Below are positions 43,558 to 51,911 of a stretch of 64,000 nt of DNA, one piece after another. The position numbers and the translations under genes were made by a program. Within the stretch, counting starts at the first letter, position 1. Each line of letters begins with the position of its first letter. Origin of the DNA: an uncultured Lachnospiraceae bacterium (GTDB lineage Bacteria > Bacillota > Clostridia > Lachnospirales > Lachnospiraceae). The notes beneath the pieces were generated by a model that was given only the letters and a program-made list of their open reading frames with translations, ran no database searches and had not been told where the DNA came from. The stretch is from positions 1-64,000 of the forward strand of contig CAMUYA010000014.1 in assembly GCA_947164865.1 (NCBI GenBank), in the 5' to 3' direction.

Positions 43558-45246
43558 ATGAAATATATCTTATTATCCGTTATACCGGTTTTGTTTGCGG
43601 CGCTTTATATCCGGGGAATCATCCTTGAGAGAAACAGGCGCCGCATGATTTATGATTCTTTTATCAAGGATTACGGCAAAAAAAGGAAAAAAGAATACAC
43701 CCATGGTAAAGCTCATCTTGACGGAATCCTGAAGAGAGCAAATATTAAGGATTCTGTGGATGAGATCACCTGGAGCGATCTCGATATGGATGCCGTATTT
43801 GAGCGCATCGATCACACCAGGTCCGCTGCGGGAGAGGAGTATCTCTATTACCTCCTGCATGATACGGGCAATACCTCCAATGCGAAAGAGATCGACCGAT
43901 TAGCAGACAGTATCGAAAAAGACAGCTCCGTTATGGGGGATGTTATGATGTCCCTTTTCAGGCTGGGATATGCGGGAGAAATATCTCCCTTGGATCAGCT
44001 GGAGCTTATTACAGATAAAAAGGGTCGGTTTCCCGTTATTCATCTTATAGCAGACTTTCTGTATATTCCCGCAATAGTTTTGATCTTTATAGACAATATC
44101 AGTCCGATGATAGGAGCCGGACTTGTTTTTGCGCTTCTTATTTTCAACATAATTTCATATTTCAGGATGAGAAGCGATATGGAAGATCTTTTATACACCC
44201 TGGGATTTGTTATAAGGCTTTCCTCCGAAGCAATCTGCTTAAACAATCGCTCATTTGATTTCTTAAAAGATGAAAACAGGAGAATTGAGGAATTAACGCC
44301 CTTTTTAAGATCTGTAAAATCCAAAGGAAAATATCTTTCCATATCGGGAAGAAGTGCAGGATCCTCGGGAAGTCCGGTGGATGTCTTATTGAATTATCTC
44401 AATATGATATTTCATATCGATCTGATACAGTATCAGCTCCTTATCGGTAAAATGAGCGGCAGAAAAGAAGACATAAAGTGGCTGTATTATCTTTTCGGCA
44501 AATTAGATGCCGCTATCAGTGTGGGTGATTTCAGAAAGTCCCTTGATTTTTATTGCAAGCCCTGTTTTAAGGTGTTTAACGCTTCCGAAAGGTCAAGCAT
44601 AGGCTTAACTGTAAGGGAAGGCTATCATCCGCTGATCGAGAAGCATGTGGACAATTCCATAGATACATATAAAGGTATACTTCTTACAGGGTCCAACGCT
44701 TCGGGTAAATCGACATTTTTAAGGATGATAGCCGTAAATGCTATCCTGGCTCAGACTATTTATACCGCCTGTGCCAAAGAATATTCGGCACCGGTTTACG
44801 TGATATATTCTTCAATTGCTTTAAAAGACAACCTTCTCGGCGGAGAGAGTTATTTTATAGTTGAAATAAGATCTCTTAAAAGGATAATCGATGCTCTTGA
44901 TCCCGATAAGCCGCTTTTATGCTTTGTGGATGAAGTGCTGAGGGGGACGAATACAGTTGAGAGGATCAGCGCATCGGGTGTGATCCTTGAATACCTTTCG
45001 GGGAAAAATGCATTATGCTTTGCCGCCACCCATGACGGAGAGCTTGCGGATAAAATGGATGGAATGTTTGAAAATTACCATTTCAGCGAGACCGTTTCGG
45101 AGGAGAGTGTGAAATTTGATTATCTCTTAAAGCCGGGCAAAGCCCAGACGCGAAACGCGATCAAGCTTCTAAAGGTTTTCGGATATCCGGAATGCATTAC
45201 CGAGGAAGCATCGATAGAGGCAGTTAAACTTGACTCAAAAGGATAA
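43558..45246 (+). CDS. Membrane-anchored MutS-family ATPase
   Basis: From ATG 43558 the product has 562 residues. The track start TTG 43534 is rejected since ggagc precedes the ATG. An N-terminal membrane helix (YILLSVIPVLFAALYI) and a second hydrophobic pair (about residues 165-205) anchor it. A helical core like MutS domain III follows. The C-terminal MutS ATPase has Walker A LTGSNASGKSTFLRMIA, Walker B LLCFVDEVLRGTNTVERI and the switch CFAATHDGELA. The mismatch-recognition domain (FxE motif) is missing, and canonical mutS is at 53322, so it is unlikely to do mismatch repair. The function of this membrane MutS-like group is unknown to me. Confidence 0.88.
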   Translation: MKYILLSVIPVLFAALYIRGIILERNRRRMIYDSFIKDYGKKRKKEYTHGKAHLDGILKRANIKDSVDEITWSDLDMDAVFERIDHTRSAAGEEYLYYLLHDTGNTSNAKEIDRLADSIEKDSSVMGDVMMSLFRLGYAGEISPLDQLELITDKKGRFPVIHLIADFLYIPAIVLIFIDNISPMIGAGLVFALLIFNIISYFRMRSDMEDLLYTLGFVIRLSSEAICLNNRSFDFLKDENRRIEELTPFLRSVKSKGKYLSISGRSAGSSGSPVDVLLNYLNMIFHIDLIQYQLLIGKMSGRKEDIKWLYYLFGKLDAAISVGDFRKSLDFYCKPCFKVFNASERSSIGLTVREGYHPLIEKHVDNSIDTYKGILLTGSNASGKSTFLRMIAVNAILAQTIYTACAKEYSAPVYVIYSSIALKDNLLGGESYFIVEIRSLKRIIDALDPDKPLLCFVDEVLRGTNTVERISASGVILEYLSGKNALCFAATHDGELADKMDGMFENYHFSETVSEESVKFDYLLKPGKAQTRNAIKLLKVFGYPECITEEASIEAVKLDSKG

Positions 45247-45258
45247 AAGATATATACT
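45230..45258 (+). promoter_or_regulatory. Promoter for the small membrane protein, inside the MutS-like gene end
   Basis: TTGACT (45230-45235) and TATACT (45253-45258) are separated by 17 bases, and a strong ribosome binding site follows. The -35 lies within the last codons of the upstream gene. Confidence 0.7.
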
Positions 45259-45283
45259 GAATCTTGATGCAGGAGGAACAAAA

Positions 45284-45457
45284 ATGGTAAATTTTGGATT
45301 ATTTGTAAGTGAGTTTCTCAAATATTTTATTACGCTTCTGATCATTGTGGCTGTTGCCGCAGTAGGCTTTATAGTCGGAAGGATCATCAGAAAGAGCGTT
45401 GATAAAAAGAAAGCATCCGAAGAGTTAAATGAAAAAGGTGCAGGCGAGGATGCGTGA
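45284..45457 (+). CDS. Small single-pass membrane protein, unknown
   Basis: From ATG 45284, behind the strong gcaggaggaac, this encodes 57 residues: MVNFGLFVSEFLKYF, a hydrophobic helix (ITLLIIVAVAAVGFIVGRII), then a charged Lys/Glu-rich tail. The longer track ORF from TTG 45230 has no ribosome binding site. I do not recognise a named family. The topology suggests a short outside or membrane N-terminus and a cytoplasmic tail. It has its own likely promoter and appears to be transcribed independently of the upstream ATPase. Confidence 0.75.
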   Translation: MVNFGLFVSEFLKYFITLLIIVAVAAVGFIVGRIIRKSVDKKKASEELNEKGAGEDA

Positions 45458-45563
45458 CCTGTGCTTTCATAAAGTGTATTTTTATTTACACCTCTCTTGC
45501 ATGCATTGAGGATTTATTCTTCAGCGTCTGCCTGGGAGGTTGTTTTTAATCATTCGGAGCGTT

Positions 45564-46553
45564 ATGGCTAAACTGGTGGGACAGAAAACAAAACTAATAT
45601 ACATATTGCGGATACTCGAAAGGTTTACGGATGAAAACCATTCGATCACTACTGCACAGATAATCGATAAGCTCAAAGAACTTGAGGTATCAGCCGACCG
45701 TAAAACTCTGTATTCCGATATATCGACACTCAGGGAGCTTGGATACGATATCGAACAGGAACCTACAAGAACCGGCGGCGGATGGAGACTCATATCCCGC
45801 GATTTTGAGCTGCCGGAGCTTAAGCTGCTGGTTGATGCGATACAGTCTTCGAAATTCATTACCGGAAAGAAATCCCGTGATCTTATTAAAAAGCTTGGTT
45901 CTCTAACAAGTATATATGATGCGGCCAAATTAAACAGGCAGGTACATGTATCCGGAAGGATAAAATCCGAAAACGAATCGATTTTCTACATTGTGGACGA
46001 GATACAGAGCGCCATTCAGGAAAACCATCCCATTTTATTTACATACCTCGTATGGAATACAAGAAAAGAGCTTGTTTCAAAAGGACGCGAGAAGCGTGTT
46101 ATAAGCCCATGGGCGCTAATCTGGAAAGACGAAAACTATTATCTTGTCGGATATGATGACGAAGCTTCGCAGATAAAGCATTTTCGAGTGGATAAGATGT
46201 CAAATGTATCTATACTCCCGGATAAGAGAAAAGGCTCTAAAGAGTTTTCCAAGATAGATCTGACCACTTATTCAGATATGACATTCGGCATGATGGGTGG
46301 TGAGACGGAAGCTGTGACATTTGAGTTTCCGGAGAGACTTGTCGGCGTTGTTATCGACAGATTCGGTAAAGATATAGCCATCTCAAAATGCTCTGAGGGA
46401 AGGTTCAGAGTAAGGACCAATGTGGTGGTGAGCGGACAACTGTATGGCTGGCTGTGCGGTCTCGGCCCGGAATGCAGCATACATGCTCCCGATAATGTGA
46501 GAGATGATTATATCAAATGGCTCAGATCAATAATAAAACATCAAAGTAATTAA
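45564..46553 (+). CDS. WYL-domain transcriptional regulator
   Basis: This 329-residue regulator starts at ATG 45564 (MAKLVGQKTK; cggagc upstream). The N-terminal winged helix-turn-helix (KLIYILRILERFTDENHSITTAQIIDKL ... SADRKTLYSDISTLRELGYDI) is followed by a WYL domain (VISPWALIWKDENYYLVGYDDEASQIKHFRVDKMSNVSIL) and a WCX-like C-terminal extension. WYL domains sense nucleic acids or nucleotides in several systems. No obvious conserved partner is seen; the neighbours are the small membrane protein and an aminotransferase. The target is unknown. Confidence 0.9.
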   Translation: MAKLVGQKTKLIYILRILERFTDENHSITTAQIIDKLKELEVSADRKTLYSDISTLRELGYDIEQEPTRTGGGWRLISRDFELPELKLLVDAIQSSKFITGKKSRDLIKKLGSLTSIYDAAKLNRQVHVSGRIKSENESIFYIVDEIQSAIQENHPILFTYLVWNTRKELVSKGREKRVISPWALIWKDENYYLVGYDDEASQIKHFRVDKMSNVSILPDKRKGSKEFSKIDLTTYSDMTFGMMGGETEAVTFEFPERLVGVVIDRFGKDIAISKCSEGRFRVRTNVVVSGQLYGWLCGLGPECSIHAPDNVRDDYIKWLRSIIKHQSN

Positions 46554-46567
46554 GAAAAGGTGTAAAA

Positions 46568-47758
46568 ATGAACATTAGATTTGCAGACAGAATGAAAGAT
46601 TATGAAGAAGGGATCTTTCAGGTACTTAACGAAAAAAAGCTTGAAAGGGAAAAAGCTGGAAAAAGAGTGTTTAACTTTTCGGTGGGAACCCCGGATTTTA
46701 AGCCACCGCAGCATATAGTGGACGCTTTTTGCGAAGCTGCCAAAATACCTGAGAACTACAAGTATTCTCTAAGGGATATTCCCGAGCTGACAAAGGCCGT
46801 GGAAGAAAGATACAGAAAAAGATACGGAGTAGAGCTTAATGATGATGAGATTATGAGTGTATACGGCTCACAGGAGGGGATAACTCATATAGCCTTTGCT
46901 ATAGTTAATCCCGGAGATGTAGTGCTTGTGCCCGATCCCGGTTATCCTATCTTTTCAATAGGACCTTCCCTTGCAGGGGCTAAAATAGTTCCCTACAGGC
47001 TTTACGAGGAGAAAGGCTATCTCCCGGATCTTAACGAGATAGCTGTGAAGCATGGAAAGAACGCACCTGCTGCAGACAGGGCGAAGGCAATAATAGTATC
47101 ATATCCATTAAATCCTGTATGTAAATGTGCTCCCGACTCCTTCTACGAAGAGCTTATAAAGTGGGCGAAGGAAAATGAGATCTTTATCATTCATGACAAT
47201 GCATATTCGGATATAGTTTACGACGGAAAGAAGGGAAGATCCATTCTTTCTTATGAAGGAGCCAAAGAGTGCTGCGTTGAGTTTTACTCTCTTTCCAAAT
47301 CCTTTAATTACACCGGAGCCAGAATGAGCTTTGTTGTGGGTAATAAGGATTTTGTGGCAGTGTTTAAGAGGTTCAGATCGCAGATAGATTACGGAATCTT
47401 TCTACCCGTTCAGTACGGTGCAATCGCTGCTCTTACAGGAGATGACAAGTGCGTGCTGGATCAGTGCAAAGAGTATGAAGAAAGAAGAAATGCACTCTGT
47501 GACGGGTTAACCAAGATAGGTTGGAATTTTGAGAGAAGCCAGGGCACAATGTTTGCATGGACAGCCATCCCCGCAAAGTACGGAGATGATGATGTGGCTT
47601 TTGTTATGGATCTTTTTGAGAAGACCGGTGTTCTTTGTACTCCGGGTAGCAGTTTCGGAGATTTAGGCAAGGGACATGTCAGATTTGCACTGGTTCTGCC
47701 GGTTGATGTGATCAATGAAGCGGTTGACATAATTTCAAACAGTGATGTGTTGAAATAA
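46568..47758 (+). CDS. Class I/II PLP aminotransferase
   Basis: This 396-residue aspartate-aminotransferase-fold enzyme has the PLP lysine in YSLSKSFNYTGARMSF, the phosphate-cup region SVYGSQEGITHIAF, the DNAYSDIVYD aspartate, and a C-terminal Arg in GHVRFALVLP. It resembles the LL-diaminopimelate or alanine/aspartate aminotransferase-like group; the exact amino donor cannot be told from sequence. It lies 14 bases after the WYL regulator, so the two may be co-transcribed, and 30 bases before nrdD. Confidence 0.88.
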   Translation: MNIRFADRMKDYEEGIFQVLNEKKLEREKAGKRVFNFSVGTPDFKPPQHIVDAFCEAAKIPENYKYSLRDIPELTKAVEERYRKRYGVELNDDEIMSVYGSQEGITHIAFAIVNPGDVVLVPDPGYPIFSIGPSLAGAKIVPYRLYEEKGYLPDLNEIAVKHGKNAPAADRAKAIIVSYPLNPVCKCAPDSFYEELIKWAKENEIFIIHDNAYSDIVYDGKKGRSILSYEGAKECCVEFYSLSKSFNYTGARMSFVVGNKDFVAVFKRFRSQIDYGIFLPVQYGAIAALTGDDKCVLDQCKEYEERRNALCDGLTKIGWNFERSQGTMFAWTAIPAKYGDDDVAFVMDLFEKTGVLCTPGSSFGDLGKGHVRFALVLPVDVINEAVDIISNSDVLK

Positions 47759-47788
47759 TTATGTAAACCATTATCAGAGGACGGTTTC

Positions 47789-49942
47789 ATGGAATATAGC
47801 GAAAAATACAAGCCTTCAAAGAACGTATTTGTCATTAAGAAAGACGGCAGTAAAGTGCCTTTTGATGTGCAGAAGGTTATAAATGCCGTTCAGAAAAGTG
47901 CCTTTCGCGCAATGGTTACTTTTTCCGAAGATGACAAAGAGAATATCTGCAGATATGTCATAAAAAGAGTGGATGATTCCGGCGATACCGAGATCCACAT
48001 TCCTTTGATGCATAATATTGTTGAAGGAGCGCTTGAATCAGTGCATCCCGAAGTGGCAAAGAGCTACAGGGATTACCGGAATTATAAGCAGGACTTTATC
48101 CATATGCTGGATGATGTGTACCGGAAGAGCCAGTCCATAATGTATATCGGGGACAAGGAGAATTCCAATACCGACTCGGCCCTCGTATCCACCAGAAGAA
48201 GTCTTATCTTCAACGAACTGAACCGTCAGCTCTATCAGAAATTCTTTATGACTCAGGAAGAGATACAGGCCAATAATGACGGATATATCTATATACATGA
48301 TATGTCAGCCAGGCGTGACACCATGAACTGCTGTCTTTTTGATATCGAAAATGTGCTGAGCGGCGGATTTGAGATGGGGAATGTCTGGTATAATGAGCCG
48401 AAGACATTAGATGTAGCCTTTGACGTAATGGGAGATATCATCCTGTCGGCTGCCAGTCAGCAGTACGGCGGTTTTACCATTTCCTGCGTGGATAAGATAT
48501 TAAAGCCTTACGCGGAGAAATCTTTTAACAAATATTACCTGAAATACCAGAGGCTCGGTATCGACGATGAGACAGCCGACAGAACAGCTCTCGAAGATAT
48601 AACAAAGGAGTTCGAGCAGGGATTCCAAGGTTGGGAATATAAGTTTAATACAGTGGCTTCAAGCAGAGGCGATTATCCTTTTATCACCATGACTATAGGC
48701 CTCGGACAGAGCCGTTTCGAAAAGCTTGCATCCACTATGATGCTTGAGGTCAGGAAGAATGGACAGGGTAAGAAAGGCTTTAAGAAGCCGGTACTGTTCC
48801 CCAAGATCGTCTTTCTGTATGACGAAAAGCTCCACGGAAAGGGTGGGCCGCTGGAAGATGTTTTCGAAGCCGGAGTGCAGTGTTCGGCCAAGAGCATGTA
48901 TCCCGACTGGCTCTCGTTAACGGGAGAGGGATATGTACCGTCGATCTATAAAAAGTATGGGCAGGTTATCTCCCCCATGGGCTGCAGAGCTTTTCTTTCG
49001 CCATATTTTAAAAGAGGAGGGCTTCATCCTGCGGATGAAGACGATGAACCGGTATTTCTCGGGCGGTTTAACATAGGCGTTGTATCATTGCATCTTCCGA
49101 TGATCCTGGCCAAATCAAGAAAAGAGAATAAAGATTTCTATGAAGTGCTGGATTATTATCTCGAGATGATAAGAAGAATACATCTTCGCACCTATGATTA
49201 TCTTGGAGAGATGACGGCATCCACCAATCCTCTGGCGTATTGCGAGGGAGGATTCTACGGCGGAAAGCTGGGGCTGCATGATAAGATAAAGCCTATACTT
49301 AAAGCGGCTACAGCATCTTTCGGAATAACGGCACTAAATGAACTTCAGGAGCTTTACAATGGCAGATCGCTGGTTGAAGACGGTGAGTTTGCTCTTGAAG
49401 TAATGAAGTATATCAACGAAAAGATCGCAAAATTCAAGGAGGAGGACGGTAAGCTCTACGCGATATACGGAACACCGGCCGAGAATCTTTGCGGACTTCA
49501 GGTGACGCAGTTCCGAAACATTTACGGCATAGTTGAAGGCGTTTCCGACAGGCCTTATGTGTCAAACAGTTTCCACTGTCACGTCACGGAAGATATCACA
49601 CCGATCGAAAAGCAGGATTATGAAAAAAGATTCTGGGATTATTTTAACGGCGGTAAGATCCAGTATGTCAAATACCCGATAAGCTATAATTACGAAGCTA
49701 TAAGGACACTTATAAGACGTGCTATGGATATGGGCTTTTATGAAGGTGTGAACATGTCCCTTGCATATTGCGACGACTGTGGGCATGAAGAGCTTGAGAT
49801 GGACGTATGTCCTAAATGCGGAAGCAGAAATCTTACCAAGATAGACAGGATGAACGGTTATTTATCCTATTCCCGTGTGCATGGCGATACAAGACTTAAC
49901 GCCGCTAAAATGGCGGAGATAGCTGAACGGAAATCGATGTAG
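47789..49942 (+). CDS. nrdD: Anaerobic ribonucleoside-triphosphate reductase
   Basis: This is a class III, oxygen-sensitive reductase that makes dNTPs by a glycyl radical. The 717-residue protein has an N-terminal ATP-cone (VIKKDGSKVPFDVQKVINAV), the catalytic barrel, a C-terminal zinc knuckle (CDDCGHEELEMDVCPKCG), and the glycyl radical site in RMNGYLSYSRVHGDTR. The start is ATG 47789. It is one base from its activase nrdG, and dut follows. An anaerobic lifestyle is implied. No NrdR box is visible in the short upstream gap. Confidence 0.97.
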   Translation: MEYSEKYKPSKNVFVIKKDGSKVPFDVQKVINAVQKSAFRAMVTFSEDDKENICRYVIKRVDDSGDTEIHIPLMHNIVEGALESVHPEVAKSYRDYRNYKQDFIHMLDDVYRKSQSIMYIGDKENSNTDSALVSTRRSLIFNELNRQLYQKFFMTQEEIQANNDGYIYIHDMSARRDTMNCCLFDIENVLSGGFEMGNVWYNEPKTLDVAFDVMGDIILSAASQQYGGFTISCVDKILKPYAEKSFNKYYLKYQRLGIDDETADRTALEDITKEFEQGFQGWEYKFNTVASSRGDYPFITMTIGLGQSRFEKLASTMMLEVRKNGQGKKGFKKPVLFPKIVFLYDEKLHGKGGPLEDVFEAGVQCSAKSMYPDWLSLTGEGYVPSIYKKYGQVISPMGCRAFLSPYFKRGGLHPADEDDEPVFLGRFNIGVVSLHLPMILAKSRKENKDFYEVLDYYLEMIRRIHLRTYDYLGEMTASTNPLAYCEGGFYGGKLGLHDKIKPILKAATASFGITALNELQELYNGRSLVEDGEFALEVMKYINEKIAKFKEEDGKLYAIYGTPAENLCGLQVTQFRNIYGIVEGVSDRPYVSNSFHCHVTEDITPIEKQDYEKRFWDYFNGGKIQYVKYPISYNYEAIRTLIRRAMDMGFYEGVNMSLAYCDDCGHEELEMDVCPKCGSRNLTKIDRMNGYLSYSRVHGDTRLNAAKMAEIAERKSM

Positions 49943-49943
49943 T

Positions 49944-50405
49944 ATGAGATATCATGATATTACAAAAGATGATATGAAAAACGGTGACGGACTGAGGGCC
50001 GTACTGTGGCTTTCGGGGTGTGAGCATGCGTGCCCGGGCTGTCAGAACCCGGTTACATGGGATCCCGATGACGGACTGTTGTTTGACGAAAATGCAAAAG
50101 AGGAGTTGTTTGATATACTCGGAAGGGATTATATCAGCGGGCTTACGTTATCGGGGGGAGATCCTCTTTTTCCGGGGAACAGATCCGAAGTGCTAAGCCT
50201 GCTTAAAGAGGTAAGAGAGAGGTTCCCCTCCAAAACGATCTGGTGTTATACCGGATATACTTACGAAGATATAGCCTGCCTTGAACATATAAAATATATC
50301 GATGTGCTTGTGGACGGAAAGTATGTTGAAAGCTTAAAAGACAACAAATATGAATGGGCGGGAAGCACCAATCAGAGAGTTATCGATCTAAGGAGAAAAG
50401 AATAA
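49944..50405 (+). CDS. nrdG: Anaerobic NTP reductase activating protein
   Basis: This radical SAM activase generates the glycyl radical on NrdD. The 153-residue protein carries the cluster motif SGCEHACPGCQNP (CxxxCxxC) near residue 27 and the SAM-contact segment LTLSGGDPLFPGN. It starts 1 base after nrdD, and its stop overlaps the dut start by one base. The typical small size confirms NrdG rather than a longer activase. Confidence 0.96.
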   Translation: MRYHDITKDDMKNGDGLRAVLWLSGCEHACPGCQNPVTWDPDDGLLFDENAKEELFDILGRDYISGLTLSGGDPLFPGNRSEVLSLLKEVRERFPSKTIWCYTGYTYEDIACLEHIKYIDVLVDGKYVESLKDNKYEWAGSTNQRVIDLRRKE

Positions 50406-50911
50406 TGAAGGCAGTTGCAAAGTTTGAAAAGGTATCATTTGATCAGTTTAAAGCGGGGATGGACGGCATGGGCTTTTCCGATGATGATGTCAGATCCATG
50501 TATGATAATATAGTCATTCCCAAAAGAGCCACAGCATATTCCGCAGGGTATGATATTCATACACCCTTTGCTTTATCCTTAAAACCCGGTGAATCCATAA
50601 AGATTCCCACAGGAATAAGATGCCGCATCAATGAGGATTATGCCCTTTTCGTTTTTCCCAGGAGCGGCCTTGGATTCAAGTTCCGCTTTCAGCTTAACAA
50701 TACTGTGGGAGTTATAGACAGCGACTATTACGGATCTGACAATGAGGGACATATCTTTGTCAAGATGATGAATGATTCCAATGAGGGCAAAACCGTTGAA
50801 CTTAAAGCAGGAGATGCCTTTGCTCAGGGTATATTCATGCAGTATGGCATCACCGAGGATGATGATGCGGACGGAGTGAGGAACGGCGGATTCGGAAGCA
50901 CGTCAAAATAA
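50405..50911 (+). CDS. dut: dUTP diphosphatase
   Basis: This trimeric-type dUTPase prevents uracil incorporation and supplies dUMP for thymidylate. The start is ATG 50405 (168 residues); the longer track ORF from 50354 runs inside nrdG and is rejected. The motifs occur in order: SAGYDIHTP (I), PRSGLGFKF (II), NTVGVIDSDYYG (III), and C-terminal RNGGFGSTSK (V). An N-terminal extension of about 35 residues precedes motif I. It is co-translated with nrdDG as a deoxynucleotide module. Confidence 0.95.
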   Translation: MKAVAKFEKVSFDQFKAGMDGMGFSDDDVRSMYDNIVIPKRATAYSAGYDIHTPFALSLKPGESIKIPTGIRCRINEDYALFVFPRSGLGFKFRFQLNNTVGVIDSDYYGSDNEGHIFVKMMNDSNEGKTVELKAGDAFAQGIFMQYGITEDDDADGVRNGGFGSTSK

Positions 50912-50969
50912 CTCCTTTTAAAACGGGAATTTTTGTGCAAAAAGAATTGTTTAAATAGGCTTGTTTCAA

Positions 50970-50998
50970 TTGTGAAAATCCATAGTTTATGGTAATAT
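50970..50998 (+). promoter_or_regulatory. Promoter before the DegV gene
   Basis: TTGTGA (50970-50975) and TAATAT (50993-50998) are 17 bases apart, about 43 bases before ATG 51042. It probably starts the degV-miaB-mutS-mutL-miaA transcript. Confidence 0.65.
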
Positions 50999-51041
50999 TT
51001 TAAAGGCTGAGGGGAAGAAAATACAATCGGAGGATCGTAAG

Positions 51042-51911
51042 ATGTGGAAGCTTGTGACCGACAGCTCGGCAGATATGCCCAAGAGCTTTTATGAAGAAAA
51101 TGATATAGGAGTTGCTAACCTTTCCTGTCTTATCGACGGTGAGGTAGTATGGGGTCGCGATAAGGACATTTCTCCGACTATGTTTTATCAGATGATGAGA
51201 GACGGAGCTAAGCCCACGACATCGCAGATGACTCCTCTTCAGGCTAAGGAGTTCTTCCTTGAGTTTATCGAGGACTATGATGAGATATTGTATATAGCAT
51301 TTACTTCCGGCCTTTCAGGTACTGTTAACAGCGGCAGGATCGCCGCCGAAGAGGTAATGGATGAGCATCCGGGGAAGAAGATAATAGTTGTTGACTCCCT
51401 TTGTGCCGCAATGGGTCAGGGCCTGCTTTTGTACTATTGCAACAAGATGAAGCAGGAAGGCGCCGATATTAGAAAGGTTGCCGACTTTGCCGAGTCTCAT
51501 AAGCTCAATTTTGTACATCTTTTCACGGTTGATAATCTGTTTGACCTTTGGAGAGGCGGAAGAGTCAGCAAGACAAGTGCTCTTATCGGAACACTTGCTG
51601 CCATAAAGCCCATGCTCCATGTCAACTACGAGGGAAGGCTTATCTCGGTTGACAAGGTAAGGGGCAGAAAGAAAGCTTTAAACTGGCTTGTAGACACCAT
51701 GGATGAAAAGATGGGAAGCTACAGAGAGCAGAACAAAGAGATGATCATGATCAACCACGGTGACTGCCTTGAAGACGCTGAAGCCCTCAGAGACATGATC
51801 AAAGAACGTTTCGGATATGAGAATTTCATGATCAATAATCTGAGTCCCGTTATCGGCGCTCATACAGGTCCCAGTCTCATAGCCCTGTTCTTTATGGGAG
51901 ATGAAAGATAA
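51042..51911 (+). CDS. DegV family fatty-acid-binding protein
   Basis: This 289-residue DegV/FakB-type protein binds a fatty acid in a deep pocket and, in characterised systems, presents it to the kinase FakA. The N-terminal WKLVTDSSADMPKSFY and FTSGLSGTVNSGRIAAEE are the hallmark segments, with VDNLFDLWRGGRVSKTSALIGTLAAIKPML later. No fakA gene is nearby. It starts after cggaggatcg and ends directly at the miaB ATG. In this window it joins PlsX and PlsY as a fatty-acyl-handling protein. Confidence 0.92.
   Translation: MWKLVTDSSADMPKSFYEENDIGVANLSCLIDGEVVWGRDKDISPTMFYQMMRDGAKPTTSQMTPLQAKEFFLEFIEDYDEILYIAFTSGLSGTVNSGRIAAEEVMDEHPGKKIIVVDSLCAAMGQGLLLYYCNKMKQEGADIRKVADFAESHKLNFVHLFTVDNLFDLWRGGRVSKTSALIGTLAAIKPMLHVNYEGRLISVDKVRGRKKALNWLVDTMDEKMGSYREQNKEMIMINHGDCLEDAEALRDMIKERFGYENFMINNLSPVIGAHTGPSLIALFFMGDER

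Noticed and set aside
45458-45563. Possible terminator GTGTA...TACAC after the small membrane protein gene
   Set aside because: The stem is only about 5 bp, the loop is U-rich and there is no T tract after it. It is too weak to call.
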